A DNA stretch of 36,430 nt, taken from assembly GCA_002633005.1 (NCBI GenBank), contig NMRA01000332.1, forward strand, positions 464,625 to 501,054, in the 5' to 3' direction. Shown piece after piece: positions 29,901 to 36,430 of this stretch. How positions within the stretch are numbered: the first letter of the stretch is position 1; every line of letters begins with the position of its first letter. Source of the stretch: Phoronis australis. Its lineage: Eukaryota > Phoronida > Phoronidae. The notes beneath the pieces are model-generated. The model had not been told where the DNA came from, ran no database searches, and was given only the letters and a program-made list of their open reading frames with translations. A program made the translations under genes and the position numbers.

Positions 29901-32900
29901 GCTGGTATCTGCTTTTCGTGCAATATCCTGGGTTTGTGCATCGAATTGTACCTTACTTTCTTCCATGTGATAGGTTGTAGTACAAGATCTAATGTTGACT
30001 GCTCTCCATCTCTTCAAGCTCTGTTTCATTCTTGTAGGACAAATGGCAACTTGCGCCCTAAGATTAAGAGTCTCTTCTTTTAGTGCTATTCCCTACTATT
30101 CCTTCACTAATGTTTTCGTACCTCATGAATGTGGTCCCTTTAAACTGATCGCTCCGAACCCCATCCCAGTATTCACCCCTGTCATTAAACTAATCTGCCT
30201 TTTTTCTATGGACTGTGGGAGTGCAGGGCAATAGGCAGTATATTGTTTTTGGAATTTAAGGTCTCAAACTGCAGAACACACACTACACCAAATATTTTCT
30301 TACTTCATCATCTGCAAATTTATCATGCTACAACCTTCAAACAGATTTCATTAAATTCATTGACCACTGAAACATGGGTGCAAATATTTATAACTAACCT
30401 CTGGTGTCTGATGCAGCAGTTATAAGCACAAGTAGAATTTTGAATATGACAGCTGTAATTTTTGTAAATTATCAGTTGTGCAAATTCATGATGACTATTA
30501 AAACATGAGACAAGTTTGAAAATAATCTACATGTAATGCCCGTAAGGAATTTATGAGCAGAAGCAGTATTTGGAATACTGCTGTCCTTTATTTATATAAA
30601 TTATGAAAATTCATCATGCAACAACTTGTCAACTGATTCCACAGAAACATTGGGTATGGGTAAAGACGTTAAAATAGTTTACTTGGGGTGCCTGGTACTT
30701 CAGCTATAAGCAAAGGTAGAATTTTGAATAATGGTGGCCTTAATTTGCATATATTATGCAAATTTACGATGTATCCACCAGCATTAAATTCACTGACCAT
30801 GGAAGCATAAGTGAAAACATTAAAGTAACCAGTCTGAAGTGCTTGGTGAGGGCGCTTAAGCAAAATATAATTTTGAATAATGGTGGCCTTAATTTGCATT
30901 AATTGCGCAAATTTATCATACAACAACATGCAAACTGATTTCATTAAACTAATTGACCATAGAAACATAGGTGCAAAAGTAATCTGTGATGATTAGTACC
31001 ATGGCTATTAAAACAAGTAAAATTTTGAATAATGGTGGCCTTAATTTGCATATTAAATTATGCAAATTGACAATGTATCCACCCAAAAACTTTCATTATT
31101 AAATTTGTGGACCATGGAAACATAGATGAAAGCACCAAAATAACCTTCCTGCAGTGCTTGGTAAGGAAATTATAAGCAATTAAAATAAAATTTTGCACGG
31201 CCTTGATTTGCATAAATTATGCAAATTGACAATGTATTTACCTAATAACTTGCACTATTAAATTCATTGACCATGAAAACATAGGTAAAAACGTCAAAAT
31301 AATCTGGCTGCAGTGCTTGGTAAGGAAATTATAAACAAAAATAGAATTTTGCACAATGGCGGATTTAACTTGCATATTTAAAACACTGACCAAGGTTTGC
31401 GAACGGTCACCCCCCTAAATCATGATTAACTATGCTGAGGCAACTTGAAACAGCAAAGAAAAAACTTTATCTGGCAAATCCAGGTTTGTAAAAAAACAGC
31501 ATTTGGCTCCCGGACTAAAGGGTGGTATTCTGTGTTCAGGAATTTAAATGGCGAAGATGATAAAGCAAGAGTTTGTCAATGTTTACTCTGATATTGTTTC
31601 TTTACTTTCAGATTGTTGGGAGTCATGGGGCTGTCTATNTGTGTTCAGGAATTTAAATGGCGAAGATGATAAAGCAAGAGTTTGTCAATGTTTACTCTGA
31701 TATTGTTTCTTTACTTTCAGATTGTTGGGAGTCATGGGGCTGTCTATGAAGCATATTTCAAACAGGTCAATATTTCATCCTTTGATATAATTCAGAAGTG
31801 TGCAGGGTTTAGTGATAGTGGCAATGTATTTTTTTTTCAAAAAACTTGATGACATAAATCTTTTAATTTCATTTTTTTTTGTTTAGGAGTTGTTCTCAAT
31901 GTGAACATATTACATGCCGACCCGTAAGAGTTATTGACTAATTAGTTAGAACTAGACATTTTGTTGTTGTGATGAAATTGAATAAGCAATGAACTGTGTG
32001 TCATTTTGCTTTCAATTTACTTGTTACAGGCCGATTTCAACAGCACTGGATCAGTGGGGGCTTTAGATGCTGCAAATTTTATGAAAAAGTCTGGTCTTCA
32101 ACAAAAAGTTTTGTCCCAGGTATGAAAGTTAAAAATGCAAAGGTTCTTAAGATGTCATGATTTCCGTTTTCAAAAAAACAGAGAAATCCGTTATAATTTT
32201 AACAAGAGAAACTAAAATTCTGCTTATTTTCCAATTGGTATGTTTAACTTAGCACATTCTATTTTAAGGATGACTTATTGCATGCCATGTTGATATTTTC
32301 TCAAGTGGCAGAAACGGGGGATAGAACAGCCTTCCCAGTTGAACATGGCCGCTGCTATGTGATCATTGTTCTAGTTGTGTTCAGAATTTATCTAATATGG
32401 AAACGAATTTGATGAATTACACTTTTCATTTTGAAAACCCACTAATTTCGTTAAAGAAGTATTAGAACCTGTTTCATTAAAAGTGACTGGAGACTTGAGA
32501 CAGAAATTTGGTCTTACGCTCCACACAACTATTTCACTTTGAGCAAAAATGTGAAGTCTCTAAGAATATACACAACTGCTGTTTACTGCAGATAACTTTC
32601 TTCAAATAATATCTGTACTGTGATGCGCTCATAATTACTTGGCTAAAAATAATCAAATTGCACTTTGAGCAAAAGTGTGAAGTCTCCGAGAATATACACA
32701 ACTGCTGTTTACTGCAGATATCTTTCTTTAAATTATATCTATACTGTGATGCACTCATAATCATCGTGTAAGATAATCAAGCTAAGTGTCTTAGAGTAGG
32801 ACAGGTAAACAGGAATTGACTGATTTTATCCTGATGCTGAGACATGATGAGTTAAATGATTTTAAAATGAATTGGGTTAGTTATTAGACAGAAAAGCGAA

Positions 32901-35445
32901 GGTGACCATGCTAATAAGCGGATGAGAATCAATTTTGCTGATTTTTTAATCGCAATATGGAAGAATATGACATAAAAATGAATCGTTACATTATGCAGGT
33001 TGTTTTATATGTATTTATATGGACATGATTTGCTTTTTGACATTGCATGACAACAACCGATATATTCTGTCGACCGGTATGACATTAACTAGGCTTCACT
33101 ATATTAAGATATTCTTGATGGCTTACTAAAAGACCGTGAACCACTGCAGATGTTTTTCGTGTGAATTTTTGTCTCTTCAGATATGGGACCTAGCTGACTC
33201 CAGTGGCAGGGGATATCTGGACTACCCGAGCTTCTGTGTAGCTTTAAAACTTATAGCGCTTGCTCAGAGTGGTCAAGATACTACACATGCCAACCTGACA
33301 TCACAAGCTCCCGTGCCAAAACTAGTGAGTGAAACCTCCTGAATTTGGTAATTGCCACTCACAGTGGTACCGCATTTTGAGAACCAGTTTTCTCCACTGA
33401 ATAAAGGGTATCAAACTGGTTCTCAAAATGTGGGACCCCAGGAAGTGATTATTGCTTCTGAATTAAGCCAGTTGTTGAAGAAAGATACTACGTACAAGGT
33501 ATTCAGAAAATGTACGCCAAGGTCATTACAGTGCTGGGAGTTCAAGTTCAGTTCCCGTGGGTGGACATGACACCTGGTCCTAATGCATGGTTATGCCTTA
33601 TGAAAGTAGATTAGGCGTCATGGGCGGCGTATGCATGGGAATGGCAAACAAGGGGCTCAGCTTTGGGAAATTAATCACGCAATGCTATTGGAAGCTCAAA
33701 ACGCTTAAGGAAGTGCAAAGATAATTGACATTTTCTACTTAGTAAACAATTTATTTTGTGGTTTAAAGACTTAATTTTTTGGTCACCTCTAAGAATTTAG
33801 ACCAGTAATCTTGTTCCTAAATCAGTAAATTAATGCAGTTCTTGTCATTTGAAATGTGAATACATTTTTGGGACACCCTGTATTTCTCTGTTAAATTTCA
33901 AAGGAAAAACCTGTTGTTGTATACTGGCCGTGATTAGTATTGTCAACTAAAATGTTGAGTGACACAAAAATGACACTCAAAATGTCATTGCCATCAATTT
34001 TTAATGAAGCATTCTCACGGATAATAGGTTCCCAAACTGTTCATGTTACTTGGAGTTTTTTCAAGCTGTGCACATGGTGCCTGGCTAGCCAAAATGTTGT
34101 TGCTCTAAATTTTTTATCAGACCACATTCGCGCTTTTGTGGAAAGCAGGTTAAAAATGACGAGATTGGCACTGTGACCTTGAAACCTGGCTGAATTGTAT
34201 CGAAAAATTTTTGATGAAGGAACTTAATGTATGAAACGCCCTCGACACATTCCAGGAAACGGTATTCTTGTAATAGTGCTAATACGCTGTTGAGCATCAC
34301 CTTTGATGCTTTTTTAAGAATTTGGATTTTTTGTTGAAAATTGTTGTCGAATCTATGGTAAGAGCTATAATAGTTAACCTGTTCATCAAGTGTTAGGACA
34401 ATCAATTTTACTGCCTTGACAGAGAACAACACCACTGTACAGTATTAGTTATAAGTTGGTCATGAAGGCCCCTTGGTTGTGTGGTAGTTGAGATGACTGG
34501 GGAAGTAAATTTCAATTCACTTCTCTGTAAGACTCACTACCCTCATTCTGAAGTGCTTAGGTTATCAGGGAGAAAGGAAACGAGAGAATCGTGTCAAAAG
34601 GTTAACAGCAATGTGGAGTGCCATTACAAGATTAACTGTAGTCACATAATCTGGCAGTCTGAACTCTTGGGAATCAAATGTATTATTAATATAATTGTCA
34701 AGTTATCATTTATGGGGACAGTGTTGTCAACTGGTCTCATAAGGCACTACTATCTCAACTCAACCTGGCAGTAATGTCTCATGTTCAATTGCCCGTGTCC
34801 TTCTGTTCAAGTACTTAATAGATATCTGCATTTCTAGTTCAAGTGTCAGTGATATGGAACCCTCTGTAAGATAATTATTTTTTGGCACCCACATAAAATT
34901 TTCAATTGTGGTCAAATATAGTCAGCATCCCGTCCATCCATCAGTCCGTTGTCACCTGTGTCAAGTTGATTTTCCTAATAATTACTTGGCTCTAAAATGT
35001 ATGGCAACCATGGCAGTTTTACTTTTCCTCAACAACTTTTTGTCCGTCAGACTCTGTTTTTGGAAAAATGCCAAAACTTGATAAAAAGGTACATTATTTA
35101 TGAAGGTCGAAATACGCCGGCACCAGTCGGTTTTCAGACAACCAGTTACCGTGACCCCATTAGGGATAAACTTTTTGATGAAAAATTACTTTTCTGTCAA
35201 TTTTTGATGAGATGACTTAAAAATGTACCGAAACTTTACTCAGAGGTAAATGGTGGGCTGCACCTAAAGGGGTAGCCATTTTGGTTTTTGTCACCCCGTA
35301 GCACAGTTTCAATCTATCTTCTGTGTATTATTACTTACCAGGAAGTTTTTGCCAGTTTTATTTCTGTGATTCATTTTCAATTCTCTTTCAGGGAGAAGTG
35401 AGCACAGCACCCCCACCTGGTGGCCAAGTGCCGTGGACGATTACA
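26916..35445 (+). CDS. EPS15L1: EPS15/EPS15L1-like endocytic adaptor, first five coding exons (partial)
   Basis: Exons 26916-26942, 31721-31765, 32030-32119, 33181-33324 and 35392-35445 all join in phase 0 with GT-AG introns. They give 120 residues and continue past the window. Family landmarks: MAALPPLAQ start, YEAYFKQADFNSTGSV, LDAANFMKKSGL, then IWDLADSSGRGYLDYPSF and VALKLIALAQSGQ. This is the first EH domain (about residues 14-95), which in EPS15 proteins binds Asn-Pro-Phe peptides at clathrin-coated pits; the Trp of IWDLAD is the key pocket residue. The second EF-hand loop, D-S-S-G-R-G-Y-L-D-Y-P-S, has Ser where calcium-binding loops need Asp and Glu (positions 3 and 12). Invertebrates usually have one gene for vertebrate EPS15 and EPS15L1, so the symbol could equally be EPS15. 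The remaining EH domains, coiled coil and DPF region lie beyond. Confidence 0.93.
27446..27481. repeat. Three exact 12-bp tandem units (taggtcctagcg)
   Basis: Copies at 27446-27457, 27458-27469 and 27470-27481. The core taggtccta is itself nearly palindromic. Confidence 0.9.
27648..27860. repeat. Diverged ~117-bp tandem duplication in EPS15 intron 1
   Basis: cgttgtt(a/g)...taccttttgtgcataga (from 27651) and ttgttgtaagtaccttttgc (from 27767) begin two copies that also share ttaattccttc..actcgaacaaat.ctc. Confidence 0.7.
28096..28680. repeat. Left subterminal array of ~160-bp AT-rich repeats
   Basis: The word cattatgcaaaatttta and its variants recur at about 28124, 28283, 28464 and 28623. They are followed by cttgtgct(t/g)atag, accacag.tgaa, cctat.t..tatggtcaatt and tttgcataattta. 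Copies are diverged, so the array is old. Confidence 0.8.
29002..30029 (-). pseudogene. Decayed Academ-type transposase/XPG-like nuclease gene
   Basis: Minus-strand frames with several stops preserve an ordered set of family motifs. They are TSTVNVDLHKTISMGNAMLSDF (shown in part: VNVDLHKTISMGNAML, ~29790), FHQDASSIIVWQD (~29670), VSDDKNVFVLRLHH (~29600), HALYGCNMVACYYGVGKG (~29410), QASKCMCTCYG and MSEIRLLVWGREIARNI (~29240), and LDPEDYGWKKDAINKSISP (~29080). Intact relatives in marine invertebrates read HALTGCDT...YG.GKG and ISDDTDVFVLL. That layout resembles the XPG-I region (E-A-D, SxDxD) and helix-hairpin segment of FEN1/XPG nucleases. In-frame stops near 29620, 29570 and 29530, and the loss of Asp and Thr in GCDT (here GCNM), show it is inactive. 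The expected C-terminal Cys-rich segment is not readable. Confidence 0.65.
30390..31397. repeat. Right subterminal array of ~160-bp AT-rich repeats
   Basis: The word aatggtggccttaatttgca recurs at about 30729, 30889 and 31032, with weaker copies near 30420, 30580, 31190 and 31350. Each is followed by tatgcaaatt, a cattaaattcattgaccat block and a catagg.gaaaa block. It is the inverted counterpart of the left array. Confidence 0.8.
31531..31747. repeat. Exact 108-bp direct duplication around an N (probable assembly join)
   Basis: 31531-31638 and 31640-31747 are identical, separated only by the single N at 31639. The unit includes the acceptor and the first 27 bases of EPS15-like exon 2. The best explanation is two overlapping contig ends placed side by side. 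Confidence 0.9.
31721..31765 (+). CDS. EPS15L1: EPS15-like exon 2 (residues 10-24)
   Basis: Acceptor ttactttcag, donor cag|gtcaat. Encodes IVGSHGAVYEAYFKQ. A truncated duplicate of its first 27 nt is at 31612-31638, next to an N. Confidence 0.92.
32030..32119 (+). CDS. EPS15L1: EPS15-like exon 3 (residues 25-54)
   Basis: Acceptor cttgttacag, donor cag|gtatga. Encodes ADFNSTGSVGALDAANFMKK and SGLQQKVLSQ, the first EF-hand half of EH domain 1. Confidence 0.94.
32535..32762. repeat. Diverged ~102-bp duplication, 126-bp period (EPS15 intron 3)
   Basis: Copies 32535-32636 and 32661-32762 share cactttgagcaaaa.tgtg, tatacacaactgctgtttac and actgtgatgc.ctcataat. They differ at scattered bases. The 76-codon minus ORF over them is a repeat artefact. 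Confidence 0.85.
33181..33324 (+). CDS. EPS15L1: EPS15-like exon 4 (residues 55-102)
   Basis: Acceptor tgtctcttcag, donor cta|gtgagt. Encodes IWDLADSSGRGYLDYPSFCV and the end of EH domain 1. The ORF extending beyond 33324 to a stop is intron read-through. Confidence 0.95.
33366..33437. repeat. Hairpin repeat family A, copy 2 (72 nt, EPS15 intron 4)
   Basis: Left arm 33366-33390 and right arm 33413-33437 pair at 23 of 25 positions, with 18 consecutive matches (cattttgagaaccagttt). The loop is 22 bases. It starts 42 bases after the exon 4 donor. The size and shape are those of a pre-miRNA, but the second copy at 23277 marks it as a dispersed repeat. Confidence 0.75.
33438..35391. other. EPS15 intron 4, remainder: nothing recognised
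   Basis: ORFs on both strands (e.g. 34085-34435 minus, 116 codons; 34481-34774 plus) have no recognisable domain and do not fit the exon chain. Confidence 0.5.
35392..35445 (+). CDS. EPS15L1: EPS15-like exon 5 (residues 103-120)
   Basis: Acceptor ttctctttcag, donor aca|gtaagt. Encodes GEVSTAPPPGGQVPWTIT, a proline-rich linker. The PW is at the place where vertebrate proteins have PWAVK or HWAVR before the second EH domain. Confidence 0.85.
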
Positions 35446-36430
35446 GTAAGTTCTGTTACAATTGTATGTTATGTGATGATTAGTGTTCAGTGGCGGATCT
35501 AGGATACCATTAGGGGGGGGCCAACATGTTGCCTTGGGTAATTAGGCAAAGTGGTATTGTATGTGTACAAACTAAGCACAACAATACAATCTGGCTCTCT
35601 GATTGGTCAATTCAATAGAAAAGCGCCATCAAGTGGCAGGAATGTGATCATATTTTGTGCAACAAAAACACCCTTTTTATAAAAAATGTGCAAGTGTAGA
35701 TGTGGGAACTTTTTGGAATTTGTTTTATAGGTATATTATCTAGCCACATAGAAAAAACTAGGTTGCCCCCCAAAGTACTCACAAGGATGAACGCTACGAG
35801 ATCTGGCCCACCGACTATGACATCAAAGATACTGTATAGTCTATGCTGGCATGACTGATGGCCTGAAGTGTCTGTTGCTACAGACAAGTCGGTGCTTAAA
35901 ATTTATGTTCGGGAAATGTGAATCTTAGATATTTTGGTTGTGCCTTTTCGGAATGCATCTTTCTACTGTGGATGACTTTTGTTTCCGATACTGTCCAGTA
36001 TGAGTAACACACCGATTAAATTGGACAGATGTGTGTTTATTGTACATGCATATGCTTCAAGCACGCTGCTATTAAACATCACTGCAGAAACGAAATAGTT
36101 GCATTAGCATTAGGCTAAAAATCGTTCACAGTTCGCCATTTTTTCACGGTGTTGTAAAGCTAACCAATGACTGCTCAGGTTACATCAACCAATGCTAAAG
36201 CGCGTGCCACTGCGTGATACCTGCGTGCTGGCTAGGCACGTAGGGCACCAGCGAGGCTAACTTATCGAGTCTGATCTCTAGTAATAACGAGCTTTCATCT
36301 CGTCCGATGACTTATCTCTAACCTGACTAAGGAACAAGTTAAGACCAGATTTATAATGGTATGTACCGGTACTTCAGTATTATTTTGCCAGATTTATAGG
36401 CGCTTTATTGACACAGTGCAGTTTGAAGTA
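35446..36430. other. EPS15 intron 5 (start), with a MITE-type terminus at 35488
   Basis: cagtggcggatctagg at 35488, followed by a G-run, is the third example of the CAGTGGCGGAT terminus in this window. No matching right end was found. The rest to the window edge contains no recognised exon; the next EPS15 exon should encode the start of the second EH domain. Confidence 0.5.

Larger units (their letters stand above)
28006..31486. mobile_element. Academ-type DNA transposon with long inverted repeats, ~3.5 kb, degenerate
   Basis: Ends 28006-28095 and 31398-31486 are inverted repeats of ~90 bp at roughly 84% identity, sharing aacctgg.tttgcc, gataaagtttttt, ctttg.tgtttca and catgatttagggg.gtgacc. 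Just inside each end lies an array of ~160-bp AT-rich units, in opposite orientation in the two arms. The middle carries a decayed minus-strand gene with XPG-like nuclease motifs. Academ elements are known for XPG-like nuclease and cysteine-rich segments and for 3-4 bp target duplications. Here the flanks give only an imperfect TTGA/TTGT, so borders are approximate. It lies in EPS15 intron 1. The TIR structure is seen; the superfamily is inference from the gene. Confidence 0.7.

Noticed and set aside
31612-31638. Alternative or duplicated EPS15 exon 2
   Set aside because: It is truncated at an N, lacks a donor, and lies in an exact 108-bp duplication best explained by assembly.
32534-32764. 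76-codon minus ORF with internal repeat
   Set aside because: The protein repeat simply mirrors a DNA duplication in EPS15 intron 3.
34085-34435. 116-codon ORF antisense in EPS15 intron 4
   Set aside because: No domain, no splice partners and no promoter context; length alone is not unusual in AT-poor stretches of an intron.
1-36430. CRISPR array, bacterial operon or phage features
   Set aside because: Spliced genes, SINE-like and MITE elements and the absence of long ORFs identify animal nuclear DNA; repeats here are tandem doublets or palindromes without spacer structure.

Overview
This is a window of an animal nuclear genome. Its genes are split by long GT-AG introns, it is AT-rich, and it is full of small DNA-transposon relics, foldback repeats, tRNA-derived SINE-like pieces and a Penelope-type retroelement scrap. 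The repeat types and the intact orthologues of vertebrate genes suggest a marine invertebrate, perhaps a deuterostome such as a lancelet, hemichordate or echinoderm. The species cannot be fixed from sequence alone. Two single N characters (8608 and 31639) mark draft-assembly joins.

The right two thirds hold two well-supported genes arranged head to head. DSCC1 (DCC1, the cohesion-establishment subunit of the CTF18-RFC clamp loader) runs on the minus strand from its ATG at 26808 to its stop at 13824. All 11 coding exons could be joined with consistent phases into a 391-residue protein, close to the human 393. On the plus strand, an EPS15/EPS15L1-type endocytic adaptor starts at 26916. Its first five coding exons (120 residues, covering the first EH domain) end at 35445 and the gene continues beyond the window. 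The two start codons are only 107 bp apart, across a promoter with CCAAT, ETS-like and YY1-like sites.

The introns carry most of the mobile DNA. EPS15 intron 1 holds a 3.5-kb element with ~90-bp terminal inverted repeats and inverted subterminal ~160-bp repeat arrays. It encloses a decayed gene with XPG-nuclease-like motifs, best explained as an Academ-type DNA transposon. DSCC1 intron 5 holds an 817-bp PIF/Harbinger-like element flanked by TAA and a GIY-YIG fragment of a Penelope-like element. Two families of pre-miRNA-sized palindromic repeats occur twice each.

The left third (1-13.5 kb) is gene-poor. It has a broken THAP-domain reading frame between 21-bp inverted repeats, a short antisense ORF, the first exon of a secreted coiled-coil protein (1953-1701, minus), a ~300-bp nearly perfect hairpin (3254-3560), tandem duplications, SINE- and MITE-like pieces, and a small single-pass membrane ORF (12339-12572). 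Long stretches there show nothing I can identify.
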